The notes under the pieces are model-generated. The model was not told the origin of the DNA and did not search any database. It was given only the letters and a program-made list of their open reading frames with translations. Positions 22,747-39,049 of a DNA stretch of 64,000 nucleotides are shown here, in pieces. Made by a program: the position numbers and the translations under genes. Source of the stretch: Styela clava (Eukaryota; Chordata; Ascidiacea; Stolidobranchia; Styelidae). Each line of letters begins with the position of its first letter. Positions within the stretch are counted from its first letter, which is position 1. The stretch is from assembly GCF_964204865.1 (NCBI RefSeq), contig NC_135252.1:11925383-11989382 (forward strand), written 5' to 3'.

Positions 22747-25700
22747 TTAAAGCTTCCTGTCACGGCGTCCAATGATCCGACGTTTTCTTGCAACTTCCAG
22801 CGTAGATGCCGATCTTTCGAAATCTCCGAAATAGCCTCTTTCATTATAAGGTGTTGGTGCGGACTCGACAACTGACGGGGTGTCTGTATGGGAAAGATTC
22901 CTCTTTCCGCTGTGAAATATAAAGAGTGATAGATGAATACCTGGAGTTTGTATCTGGTGGTGTAGGCATCCCATGTTAGCTTTGAAGCCCTAAAATGACC
23001 ATATGCGCGAATAATTAATCGTGGTGGTGAATTTTACGTCGATCTAATTTTAAAAGGTCTAGTCTGACCCAAAATAGTAACTGGGAACAACCAGTTAATT
23101 CAATCAGAATCGCTGTTTCTAATGTCTGTACAAGCCGCCACTTGACTTTTTTCTGTACAGCCGAAGGCGAAATTTTTGCGGTGTTCAATAAATCATTTAC
23201 CTGTTGAGAGATGAGCTGAAATAAGTCCCAGTTCCATTTTGCTTTTTTTCAGTCGATATGCCTTTGTAAAAAATTGCGCCACTGTCAAGTTCGTTGCGAT
23301 TACCTTCACCATTTGAATGAGGAGACTCGACCGTTTTTCGACTACTGTTATGGACTGCGCCGGTTGGATACACGACTTCATCTGTTGGGACAGGATCACA
23401 CTTTTCACAGTCATTGTCGTGCAGAAAGGTATTCGGACGATGTCGACTTCTGGCGTAGGCGTTGTAAACTTCTCTTTCGGATACTACATATTGCTGGTTG
23501 ACTCGGCACCGTGGATTGCGTGTGCTATTGCTTGCTGAACTTGTATCATAGTTTGTTGAGGAATTATGAATTTCAGCAGTCGGAATTCGGATGGGCTGTC
23601 TCCTCGATGAAACATTTGCTCTATTAATGGTGCGTCCAGATGTATCTTTCACGCGTAAGTCTTTTATTTGTGAATTCATAGCAATTTTATTAAGATCTCG
23701 ATTGCAGGGAATGCGTTGCAGTATGTTGGTGTTAAAGTCAGAATTTTTTGGGTTGTTATATAGTCTGTCAGAAATTTCCATTTGGTGCCCTACTTTCTGT
23801 CTGGGCTTGGCACTTCCTAATGTCGCCCCCAAATATCGGTCTGGTACTGTTCGGTTTCCACGTGTTCCTCGATGCTTGTTATGGGACATAGTAAAACACG
23901 GCTGAATAGGGGGTATTATATCTTGATACAAAGACGCATTAGTTATGGGATATGACGGTCCTGTCATATACGGTGGCGATGCGTAGCTATTGGAAAGAGG
24001 AGGGTAGGATACGTACGACGGACTGACATAGCGAGAGTACGCCGGTCCACACAGTACAGATGGGGAAGGAAATCCAAAGGCATTAACTGAAGGCGTTGGA
24101 ATATAGGTCGGTGGAATGGGAAAGTGAACAGCGTTTTTTGTATTTAGCAGCCCATTACATGTTTGAAGGTTTTCTGTTTTCTTCAATTTCTGCGGCGAAA
24201 CTTTTTTACGATGTACTTCTGACATGCGGTGGCCGTCCGCGTCCATGTCTGTACTGATGTCGCATTCGTTATTAGCGACTGAACCAGCTATTGCACAAAT
24301 GATTGCAGGTTTATTTTCATCGGCAATGCTTTTTAACTCTGACATGCCTGAAGTCTTGAGGCGTTCTTTTAACTTTCTTAGATCTCCTTCAACGGAAACT
24401 AGCTTTTCATTTAATTCCTTTCTCGCAGATTCCCTCTTCTTCTCGCTTTCCACACGGAGCGATCGCGCTTCCTCCTTGACTACATCTATCATCCCTGTCA
24501 ATAAAAAACTTGACGTAATAAAGTTGTTAAATGTTAGTGACATTGACAAACAGTGTTATTCATAAATCATATGTGTCCACCAAAAGAGCAAAATTCACTA
24601 ATCCATATTATAGTTTGAGACGATACTTGCCTTTGAGTTTACTGTTTGTTACGACGAGTTTTTTTGCTCGTTTTTCTGTAGACACAAGTCGATGTTCGGC
24701 ACTCCGTAGACGAGCCCTCAGTAAGGTTGCTTGCCGAAAGAGTTTTTCTCTGCCAATTAATAAAACTCTGATAACAACTCAGAAAATAGGTTTTATGAAT
24801 CGGTTCATGACAGAAAAATTTAAAATTCAATACCAATACATATATATATGCACATTATTCACCTGTGAGCCACAGCTAGTCTTTCCAATCTTGCTCTCCA
24901 AGTCTGTGCTTGTGCTTTTGCTTGATGTTCTTCTCTTAACGAAGTTCTAATACGCTCCTGTGCATTTTCATATTCTTTTTGGAGTCTAAAGACACAAATC
25001 ATTTCATTCTAATAAACATGCATTTTACTAGGGAAAATTGGTACATATTACTATTTTATATGTCGCAGAGAGTGTAGAACTCGGTCGATTTTGTAAGCTA
25101 TTATATATATATACTCGTATATGAAGAGTTTGTATTTGTTTTTCTATCTCTCAAGAACCGGTTATTACAGTCTTTTTATTTTTTTTATTCTAAACTTTAG
25201 ATTACTGGTACGAGGAAATTCCTTTATATTTCCTACAGCATGTGCATCTTACTTCTCCTCTTCTTTCTTCCATTCGTCCACCATAATCATTATATTGTGA
25301 GACTGACCGAGCCCATCTTCGGTGGTCTCAATATTTTCATCTGTTGGGGGCTTCACCGTATTCAATTGTGCATTTCTAACAGATCTCTTTTTTGTGAGTT
25401 TTTTATTTCCAGTGTTTTTCAACAACTTTACTTTAATAGTTTTAGTTGTGCTGGTAGTACTGGCATCTGTATATGTGCTTGTATTTTTTTGTTCCGGTGA
25501 GATCTTTTGAATTCTTTCTGCAAAATGAGGTAAAGTGGTGATATATTACGACAAGTAGCCCAATATTCTTAATGTACCGTTTGTCCCACCTGTACTAATA
25601 GTATCATTTCTACCTCTTTGCAAAGCAATTGTAAAACTTCTACGCATTTGACTGTTTCTAGCACTGGCTTGTGTCTACAGAAAAATCGAGCGAAAAAACT

Positions 25701-27525
25701 CGTCGTAACAAGCAGTAAAATCAAACGCAAGTAAAATTGCACACAGCACTTGTTCTACACTATGCTCCCGATCTTTTTATTGTTTCCAAATTAATCAGGT
25801 TGTAGATATTTTGTTACCGTATTTCTCAGAAAATAATACTGAGTCCTATTTTTTTTTTAGGAAAATACCACTAGGGCTTATTTGTCTTTTATTTTCATTT
25901 ATCAAAAACAAAATTACAAAATAGAGAATTACGAGATTTTCAAATGTACAAAATATGAAAACGGATATCCATTCACTTATAAATAACACGTTTTTATTCA
26001 ATCATTTAAAACGTGTAGGAGGGATTTATTGTTATCGACTAGGTCAAAATAAATTTCGCGTTATTGACTAGGTCTTATTTTAGGGGGAGGGCTTATATTC
26101 ATGGGGAGCTGTGGCCGGAACGCACCAAAACGGCGTTAAGGTTGTTGGACATTTTATTGCATTTGCGTTCCTGTTGTTGAAATCAAATTATTATAAAAAG
26201 TCTAGTTACTCTTGTAAACTTAGTTAATAATTTATGTTTTGTTACAGAATATTTCGTAATTCTTTGTACATCACGTTACGCAATTAATTAGTACAGCAGG
26301 AACGTGTAATAGATGTTTCCTTGAATTTTAACCCCATGAAAATTCATCCTTTACCTTTATTATAATGACATTTGTATTGAATTGCTATGAATATTCTTGT
26401 AATTTTACACAGGCATATTTCAGATCATTTCTTCATATTTCATCACAGTCCTTCGTGACGAAACAAATTTCTGTAAACGCCCGCATCATTTTGTTTCATA
26501 AGTACACCTAAATATATTACATTTTTGCGAAGGTGCGTTCCGGTTGTTACGATTTTTCTAGCTCATCACTGCTTAGTGCTTATATTAAAATCATTTTTTA
26601 ATATTCAGGCTAGGTCTTATTTTCGGGAAAACACGGTATTAGCGACAAAACTATTTACAACTGACGAAAATGCGTTATGTATTTAACTGACCATCTGTAC
26701 CGTTATTGATATATACGCCACTGCCTGGATATTCGAATACAATTATATCTAATTTAGACCAAAGCGTGGTGTGTGTGTGGTGGGAGGGAATTCACTACGG
26801 CACAAATACCTATTTCATGTATACTTTCACAAAATGCAATTTATAGTATTGGCAATCTCACAACGCTATCGGAGTGACGAAATTAGTAACATGGTCAATC
26901 AAAATGATACCCTTTCAACAAAACATAGGCATGGTTACCACAAATTATGTGTATGCCAGCCGCCGGGTCACTTACCAAGTCCCACCTTCTCTGACTTCGG
27001 AGAAGATAACTGAGTTTTTGTAGAAGAATCACTCTTTCTTATTTTCTTATCCTTTATTCCTTTTGTGAGACACTGAGTCTTTGCATTCTTTATTGGTAGT
27101 GAAGGCTTTCGGTCTTTTCCGTCGTAGTCCAATGCACTTTTACTATTGATATTTTCAACGTTTCCAGATTCCTTGGGTTTACTCAACGACTTACTTTTTA
27201 TTGAAGGCACGGGCGTTTTTTGATTCTTTAATTTGACTTTACCAGGCTTATCAGAACCATCACTTTTAGTGTTTGGTTTGCCAAAATTTAAACCCTTGTC
27301 TGGTGATGCTTTCTTTTTCGTGTTTGCGCCCTTGGCAGGGAGTTTTTTAGAGTCCTTTTTGCTGTTACGCTGTGCCTCCTTATTCGATGAACGATTGCTC
27401 TTATCTGTTTTTGATTGCTTTTTCTTGTCACCATGAATTTTTGGTGGTATTCTATTATCTGTTTTGCATTTGGGCGATTTAACATTATTCTCTTTGCTTG
27501 GTAATTTCTTCAAAGTATTTCCCAT
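22747..27525 (-). CDS. Unrecognised coiled-coil protein with basic N-terminus
   Basis: Six exons in transcript order: 27525-26976, 25517-25253, 24985-24863, 24767-24631, 24494-23201 and 22909-22747. They total 2532 bases (843 residues), with phases agreeing at every junction. Residues 1-183 are extremely lysine/serine-rich and likely disordered; the start MGNTLKK could be N-myristoylated (an in-frame ATG at 27552 adds nine residues). About 250-410 is a strong coiled coil rich in Arg, Glu, Lys and Leu, encoded by exons 2 end to 5 start. About 484-541 is rich in proline, tyrosine and serine. The rest is polar, ending in a basic RKRRIIGRRDRKL tail. The exon 4-5 junction uses a GC donor (AAAG|GCAAGT). 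No domain or family was recognised; a cytoskeletal, centrosomal or nuclear scaffold role would be a guess. The MITE-bearing LINE lies just past its stop. Confidence 0.75.
25668..25733 (+). repeat. Inverted partial copy of exon 4 in intron 1
   Basis: On the + strand, the 66 bases from CTTGTGTCTACAG to GCAAGTA match the minus-strand end of exon 4 plus its GC donor (24623-24687) with about five differences (one inserted T and four substitutions). The copy points opposite to the host gene, so in the pre-mRNA it is antisense to exon 4. Because it includes intron donor bases it arose by DNA duplication and not through an mRNA. It is not itself open over any useful length. Confidence 0.8.
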
Positions 27526-27552
27526 GTTTTGATTGAAAACCTTTATACACAC

Positions 27553-28981
27553 TGGAGCCTATAATACACTGCTCTTATCTAGACAAAGGCGTTTTCTTGG
27601 ACTGTGCATTTTTATCAATACCAAACTTGCGGCCATTCTATGTTGAGGTAATTGTCAAGTAGGTGTTTCAGTTAATTTTGCGTTTAAAGAATGGCATCTA
27701 GCGACTTGAGTACTTGCTGGTATTTTCGTTTTGTTCCATTTTATGAAAAGTTCGGATGTGACCCTCCACATGTTTCACAAGTGCCAACAATTGTTCGTAG
27801 CTTTCGTAGGAAGTTACAAGTAGGCATGATCGATTGGCTTCTGGAATTACGTCAAAAATAGTCCAAATTAGAAACTCACAATACTAATAACATCAAAAAA
27901 TGATTGTAATAGAGATAGTAAAAATATACTCACGCAGAAACTTATAACGCCATTTTTTGAAAAATATTTCACATACACATATAGAGGCGGAGTCGTGAAC
28001 GATAAATCGGAACTCGGAAGTTTTTTATATTACCATAATATGAAGGAGGGGGTAGACAAAAGTGTGAACGCTGATGGAAAAAATAATTTTATATTATTAC
28101 CGAAAACGAATCAAGCACATTCTAAAGACCATAAAACAAGGGTTTCATTGACACGGAAAGTCAGCCAAAACGATGATTTATGTCATTCGCGTATTTAGCA
28201 TGCTGCATTTAGTACATCTGTTTCCATTTTACAATTCGTACCTCGTACTAAATTATTCCAATATTGATCATATCTGTTTGAATCAAGCATATAACATTTG
28301 TAAATTCCATAGCCGTATTTGCAGTAATTATGATTTGCCTAATCCAATACACCTCTTTTGGTGTATTTGCCGATACCAGATCCGAAATAAAGACGGGTAC
28401 TTGACCAAACGTGGACTCGCGATTGGCACGTTGATGGTTGAACCAACCACGTTTGAAATGAAGCTAAGAGACTGCATATATGACCGTTAGTGCCACTCAA
28501 CAAGATTACACAGAAATGACTTGTGGCATCCAGTATTTCAACCTCATATCGTAGGTGTTTTTATTGTTTATCAATATTAATCAATCAATAAATATTGAAC
28601 AAGTACCTCACTTCGATACACGGGTGTTAAAGATCTTACCAGTTAACATGCTCATCTTGAATCAAATGGAAGCACAGAGAAAAAGAGTCTGAGCTTCGTT
28701 ATTCTGATATCATAAAATTGGAAACAGCAGCTCTGAAGTAAAAGACTTATTTATATCTAGCCATGAAAAAGCACATGGTCACTATTTAAAAGTCAAAGGC
28801 TCGAGCAGATTTGCAATAACAACAATTGCAGTTGTTCATGTTAGTCTTTGCAACGAGAAGCCTTAATACAGCATTGCAGAATCTCTCACATCAGTCTAAG
28901 TAGTAGAAAGCAGCAGGTGTTAAGATCCTAACACCACCATTGTAAGTTATAACTATGAGATGATAACAACATAGTATATAT
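27553..28981. other. Intergenic region between coiled-coil gene and CDC5L
   Basis: The two minus-strand genes are about 1.46 kb apart. The region should hold the coiled-coil gene's promoter (about 27.55-27.95 kb) and the CDC5L 3' untranslated region. A TTTATT at about 28558 (AATAAA on the minus strand) is a candidate CDC5L polyadenylation signal. Short open frames at 27995-28490 (+) have no coding support. Confidence 0.35.
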
Positions 28982-32871
<3,890 letters not shown>

Positions 32872-33089
32872 TCACTGTTATATTATGTTTAGGGTAAAGT
32901 AGACTATAGAAATGAAAGAAGCAGTAGCTTAACGAGTTGATACAGTAATACCGTAATGGTTAGTCCTGTCCAGTCAGCCAGTTACTGTTACTATTTCCGG
33001 TACCTTGGCCTGAAGACAGAGAACCATTTTTTTGTATTTCTGTACCATTTGTAACCGTACTCTTGTACTCGGAGATGTGGCGCATCGCG

Positions 33090-33535
33090 CACCACGGGCA
33101 GGAGGCCGTGGTTCGCCATGCAGCCATGTCAGCATGTGATCAAGCCGTCTTATCGTTTTCCCTCTTCTCCGCGATATATACGGTACCGGTACGGTATGGC
33201 GCGGCGGTGTGGCTCAACGGGCTAAGCGTTAGGAATACGCTTGCCACCGCACCTCTAATTACTCTGCGTGGGTTCGCAGGTTCGAATCCCATGCAGGGAT
33301 GGTTATGTGCGAGAGGATTGCTGGACTCCTTGCCGTCGTTGGGTGGTTCACGTAACCGCTGGTCGGTTACGGCTTCCTCCACCACCAAGTCCATGCTTCC
33401 GAAAACAAACAATACAGTAAAACTAATCCCATACCGGTACCCGACTTGGAATGGTAACCGGACGAGAGGCCGTGGTTCGCCATATGGATACGCCGTCTTA
33501 TCGGCTTTCCTCTCCCCCGGGATAAATATGTAAAA
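33090..33535 (+). mobile_element. tRNA-derived SINE, full copy with an extra 3' tail
   Basis: The head (from about 33201) has an A-box-like TGGCTCAACGGG at 33210-33221 and a perfect B box GGTTCGAATCC at 33279-33289, giving an internal RNA polymerase III promoter. The body continues through GAGAGGATTGCTGGACTCC and ends GGGATAAATATG near 33531. Just upstream (33095-33180) is a partial copy of the same tail (GAGGCCGTGGTTCGCCAT ... GCCGTCTTATCG), so two tails flank the head. Two related copies occur in this window (39050-39357 and 56370-56604). Confidence 0.8.
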
Positions 33536-34018
33536 TCCTATCCTATGTAAATCCTACCTCTCGTTTTTATGCGTTTCTGCCAAACCGTTTAGCTTATTGT
33601 TGGATGAAGTGGTGCGTTATCAGAATGCCGAAATAAATCTTACTGGTAGCCTATATTGTAGTACCGGTACTACCTGACTGTAGTAAGTTGCAATTCGCTT
33701 GTGTGTTTAAAAATTACATCAAACGCAACTAATAAAGTCAGTCAATGTAGTCACCAATGCACTGATGATAGACTTGCGAGTTGTGGAGTCAAACTTTGGC
33801 ATGTTTTTGTAGGAGTCGTATTTGCAAACTTGTCAGAGTCGAAATTTTGAATTCTCGGAGTCAGAATTTTGGATATAAGTTTATTTTAACCTTCTTGAAA
33901 AAAAAATACACTAAACAATGAACACGCAAAAGATTGGAAAATCGAAAAAACTGGCAAAACCCGTGATGTGGTTTACAACACGCAGAAACACATGTGTCAG
34001 TTTACCCATATTACACAC
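33536..34018. other. Spacer between SINE and hAT element
   Basis: Nothing coding was seen. It contains one TACCGGTAC palindrome (about 33661). Confidence 0.3.
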
Positions 34019-34026
34019 ATAAAAAC

Positions 34027-36953
34027 CAGTGGCGGCGCGTGGTCATTTTGACAACCGGGGCAAGCTACTGTGGGACTAAGTCACCCCCATCTATGGGGAC
34101 AGAATGAGCGCTGTAAGTTCTCCCATCATTTTATGAGTATAAAAACCATTCAATCGTTTTGAAACCTCTTTCAAAAGGAAAGGCAATATTTACCCAGATA
34201 AATACAATGACATATTAACAGAAACTTCGGGAAAGCAGACAAAACCTAAAATAAGGTTTAAAACGTTACTATGAAGAAAGGAAAGCTAATGCAAAGATAA
34301 AGACAGGCGTCGCTCACTCATGGATATATATGCTGCTAGACTTCTACTGCTTGAACATATATGCAACACGCCGCGGTTTCTTGGAAGCAAAATGCTCAAT
34401 AACGCGCTGATTAAAGTCATGCATCCCAGAAATAACGTCTCTGTGAATGGATAAAACAGCCAAGGAATTTAATCTATCTTGCTTCATTGTGTTTCTGAGA
34501 TACGTTTTATTACGCTTCAGCGTGCTGAATGTTCGCTCTGCGTCGGCGGAAGAAATAGGCGTCGTCAAAATGATGTCCAGAAATTTTGCAGACGCCGCAA
34601 AGGTAGTTACTAGAGTGTTATCTATGAGGAACCCATAGAGCGCGCAAGTTGATGTGATGTTCAAAAAAGTTTGATTGGTGTATATACATCGCAATTCATT
34701 TTCCAATTTACCCACGTTTAACGTGGGGTAAAATTTGGAAACAGTAGCCAACAAATGGATGGGAAATTACCGTGCAAATTTTAAAAAATTTTTGGGATTC
34801 ATCAAAGAGAACGCGGCAAGGTGTTCAGTGCGCAGACGATCGCCTATTTGATTCACAAGAATGTCACAGCATTCCTTTGCAGACAAAATCAAACGCTGCG
34901 TTGTTTGCCCGCGGCGTAAAGAAGCACTCCATGTGTCGTCGTATTTTATTGTTTCCCGGATACGAGATACAGCATCGCAGAAGTCTGAAATACACGACTG
35001 CACAGACGCTCCATCCATTAGCCTTGACTGCAATGCGCCGTATAATACATCCACGTGATAGAATATTGTGGAGAAAAAAGCGAGAAAAAATTAAAAACTC
35101 ACCATCTTCTAGCAGACGCTTTAGACCTGCCGCCTCCCTCACAGAGCGTTCGTCCCAAACCGGATAGCTCTGAATGCCATTGAAACACTCAACGAGCTCA
35201 GACCTAATTTCGGACACGCCCTGCACCACGCGTGATTGGAAGTTTCAACGTGTTGGTGCACAAGCTGGGAGACGGCGGCTACATATCTGGCGAAGGAGGT
35301 CAGAGCGCTTCGGCGAAACGGAAAAAAATGAAGAAAACCCCGAAACATTTGCAAAAAATATACGGACGAAAGGGGTATCAAGACACATATTTTTAATAAC
35401 GAGGTTAAATTGGTGTGCATAACAATGTAAAAAATGCGCATGAGGAAAATCGTCTTTTAAATAAACTTGAACACCATGTTTCGACCCACTCATGACTGCC
35501 GCGCCGTCATAAGTTTGAGCTATCAATTTTGACTTCGCGTTGTAAGGCTGTAACACTTTTTTCAGTACAGCCGATATCCCGCAAGCCGTGCGATCAACGA
35601 TTGGTACAAAGCTGTGAAATCTCTCGGTAGGTTTACCATCTTTCACAAACCGAAAAATCACAGCCAGTTGGGAAACGCACGTGATGTCAGTTGTCTCGTC
35701 AGACTGAATCGAAAGGAACTGGCAATTCTCAATTTCCAGAGCCAAATGTTGTAAATAAATTTTATACATTGAGTCGAGCAAATCATTTTGGATATCCTTA
35801 GATGTCCCTTTCGAAACAGTTGCGGCATCAAGATGATCTCTCAATACTGTATCTAGGGATGCGGTGTATTCCACCATATCCAAAAATACCCCTCTATTAG
35901 AAGAGCCAGCCCGTTCATCGTGCCCACGGAGGGACAGCTCGTGAAAACCAATGAACTTCAAAACATCTATCAATCGACCGAGAACATGGCGATTTTTCTC
36001 GACGTTTTGGTTGTGCCGACGAATAGAAACCGCGCGTCCTTCATCCAACTGTGCTGCAATATTAACATTTCCGAATGTTCGGTATTTTACTGCATTGTCC
36101 AGATGCTCCATAGAAGATTGATGATCCCTGGCACGCTCGGAAAGATGTTTAAGATCTCTAAAACCAAATTTACACCAACGTGAGTCACGGGCGGTAGCAA
36201 AAAGTAGGCAATAAAAACAAAAAAGTCCATTTTTGTCCTCGCTGTAACACAACCATTCGTGTTTTTTTATACCAAGTTTCTGCGCAGAATGTACGCCGAC
36301 GCTTTCCTCCGTCATGGGATTGTTCCAGTGAACAATTTTTTGGTTGATAAGGCCCAAGACGTTGTACCTCTAATTTTTGTTCCAGCGGCAGCTGCGAAAA
36401 CGGAGTGCGAAGTAGTGCATCAACCTTATTCATTATGAGGTCTAAGGCTAAGAAATGCGAAGCCGGAAAGAAGTGAGGAGCTCAAAAGGAATGTGGAAAA
36501 TCGAAAGCAAATGGACTAAAAGTCTCTAACTGATTCAAATAGCGAAACAAGCGACAAAAACGAAGGCGAGGAAACTATCAACTCTTCAAGCAACCAACGA
36601 ACGAGAAGGAATGCGTGAATATGTCAACACGTTGTTGTAAGAAACGCCGGTATTGTGTCGTCATAATTTCGGGGCTAGCCCCGATCGGCCCAATGATTTA
36701 GTAAAAGAAACAGAAAACAAACGAGCGAGTGGAAGATAAAAGAGAGAATACGATATACAATGAGCAAAATCGGCGTCGCCCCGTCGACGTTCGGCGAAGG
36801 CTTTGCGAGCGAAAAATGAACCATGTCGGGAGAATATGGCTAGTGTAGACGGTCTGTGCAACCGATATTGAGGTATTTTTCGAATATTTTTTATTATACC
36901 GAAAAAACAACCGGGGCATTGCCCCGGTTGGCCCTATTGACGCGCCGCCACTG
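34027..36953 (-). mobile_element. hAT DNA transposon, full length, non-functional
   Basis: The left terminus CAGTGGCGGCGCGT (34027-34040) is inverted at the right terminus (ACGCGCCGCCACTG, 36940-36953). The similarity continues inward with an ACCGGGGCA block on each side. The 8-bp word ATAAAAAC flanks it directly (34019-34026 and 36954-36961), exactly the hAT duplication length. Near the right end a 21-bp palindrome centred at about 36920 (AACCGGGGC / GCCCCGGTT) could form a hairpin. The perfect duplication suggests a fairly recent insertion, yet the transposase is broken. Confidence 0.9.
34344..36433 (-). pseudogene. hAT transposase (ZMYM/DUF4371 type), broken
   Basis: Minus-strand pieces: 36433-36185 (start), 36357-35245 (370 residues), 35229-34864, 35054-34767 and 34754-34344. 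The large piece has a TTF-type zinc-finger pair (LFCFYCLLF), then the DUF4371-like region with SIQSDETTDITCVSQLAV and TYDGAAVMSG, followed by CYAHQFNLVI, the standard RNase H-like hAT core. The last piece carries the hATC dimerisation region (SSADAERTFSTLKRNK). The reading is broken by a frameshift near 36355, an in-frame stop at 35245, a frameshift near 35060-35100 and a stop at 34767. The element is therefore not autonomous, but it is close enough to an active relative for each domain to be recognised. Confidence 0.85.
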
Positions 36954-36961
36954 ATAAAAAC

Positions 36962-39049
36962 ATATATTAAAGTAAAAAAGAAAAGTTTATTTTGAAAACT
37001 CTATATTACACGAGAAATATCACGAACCCACAGACACACAAACCTCTTGGGCCAGAAATAACCAAAATATACCCAAATATAACGAACTTTCGGTCTGTTG
37101 CACTTCAAAATACTGAAACAAATAATGACCTATTCAATCTGATACAAAGATAGATAGATAGTTTAGATAGCGTGCAATGTGAGGAAATGGCAAAGATAGT
37201 CAAGATCCATGGAAAACTAAACTGTTTGGGCGTTGCTGAAAAAGGGATTCAAGATACATATATACCTAGATCAAAACTATCTTGGTAAATTCTGCGCACG
37301 GACTCATATAAAAATAATTATCGGGAAAATCACACGTGCACGTCTGTAATTGATGAGGCCGAGATTCTTCGAATAGTATTCACATTTTTCGGTCATATGG
37401 CAGGCTACCTTATCATGTTATAAAATGTTACATTCTTCATTTTCTTAATGCCAAGCTTATATCTATGTTTGGTATTTGCTTTTGCAATCTAAAAAGAAAC
37501 TCGTTTATATAAAAATGGATTATTTGTTGGTCCAAAATTTCACTTAGTTTGATTCAAGCGATGACCATCATATAAATTATAAAACAATTGTTGCTGTATA
37601 AATTTATATATTTGGTTTTAGCCTAGTCAGGTGTGAATAAAAATATATACTGTGTCTGTATCCTTGAATCCATATACACTTGCAATTCCAACATGCTTGA
37701 CTTGTGCATTTCCAGTGAATTGTTATCTCATTATATTTTGGAGATTACTGTTTTTTTTATGTAAAAGGTTACTGTTTTCTATGTTTGCAATCTTTCGCTA
37801 TATTCACCAATGTTACATATCGCGTGTTGTACTTTGCTGCTCTGAACCAAAATTTCATCTTATATCACATTCATGATATCTCCTAAGCAACTTTAACTCT
37901 CTATTTTTATATTTGATTACTATTATTAAATGTTCATATTTAACGTGTGCCAAATCATGTTGTAAAATGTTGCATTTTTCATTTCATAGGGCTAATATGC
38001 CAAGCTTGCATTGCATTCATGATACTTTCTCTGTAAAATGAGTTCATATATTCTTACAATTCGATTATGACTATTAAATGTTCGCTATCAAATTGTCCCA
38101 AATCGTGTTATAAAATGTTACATTTATTTTATTAAGGTAATATGCCAAGCTAATAGCTCATTTCCATCATCCCTAAATTTGTTAATCAAATCACAATACT
38201 TCTTCATTGAGCTCCCTGTTCAAACTAATTTGCATGAATGGCCTGGACTAATGAATTGTATAAGTTCTGTGTAATCACACTTCTATTTAATGTTTATATT
38301 CAAAGTGTCCGAAATCATTTTACGTAGGGTTATAAAATATTGCATCCTATATCAAGTCAACTTTTTTTCCAACTGTGTGTCTTTCATTCACTTGATTTAT
38401 AGTTTATTATTATATTGACTTTAATATTACTTTATTTATACTAAGTCAACAATATACCAAAATATTTGCATGAATGACCTTGTCCAAATAAATGCATTTT
38501 GTATACAACAAAAATCTGTATTGTTTCGATGATCCAACCCGTGCTTCTGATTATATAACACTAGTATGTGTATGTTATAATGGAACTCCACCCTTGTTCA
38601 AATTCCTTCATGTTGTATATTAACTTACCTTCACTCATAAGTTTACAAGTTACCCAAATAAATCGTATCTCATTAGAGTACCTGGGCTCCACTGAGCAGT
38701 TTATATTTTAGAAATTCAAATTCAATATGTGGCAAATTTCGGTTAGTTGAAAGAACCGCATACCATAGTTTTCGCTTTGATAATAAAACATGTAGCCTAA
38801 ATATTGTATATAGTAAACAAACATGAGAGGTATTAATAGATTGACACTGAACCTGTTATTTATTTTATATGCTCATTGAATTGAGTGGCAACTCTGATGG
38901 TTGCCCCCCAGTCATGTACCGAAAACATTTGTTAATGTTATGTATGTATGTATGTATGTATGTATGTATTGTTTTCTTGGTTTGACAAAATGAAATAAAC
39001 TCTCTCTCTCTCTACACGCTTCTAAAATGGCTTGACGAAACACAGTTCG
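36962..39049. repeat. Diverged repeated block and TATG microsatellite
   Basis: A phrase like TTATAAAATGTTACATT...ATGCCAAGCT recurs at about 37415-37460, 37960-38003 and 38105-38153, with a weaker form at about 38325. Spacing is 150-540 bp, suggesting an old irregular tandem or dispersed repeat. At 38939-38969 there is a (TATG)n microsatellite, and at 38995-39014 a CT run after GAAATAAACTCTC. The latter looks like the 3' end of a retroposed element immediately before the second SINE. No gene was seen. Confidence 0.45.

Noticed and set aside
33201-33290. Possible functional tRNA gene
   Set aside because: A and B boxes are present, but there is no cloverleaf with acceptor and anticodon stems, and the same sequence recurs as a SINE head.
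33063-33533. 156-residue open frame on the + strand
   Set aside because: It coincides with the SINE head and tail; the frame is a by-product of the GC-richer repeat.
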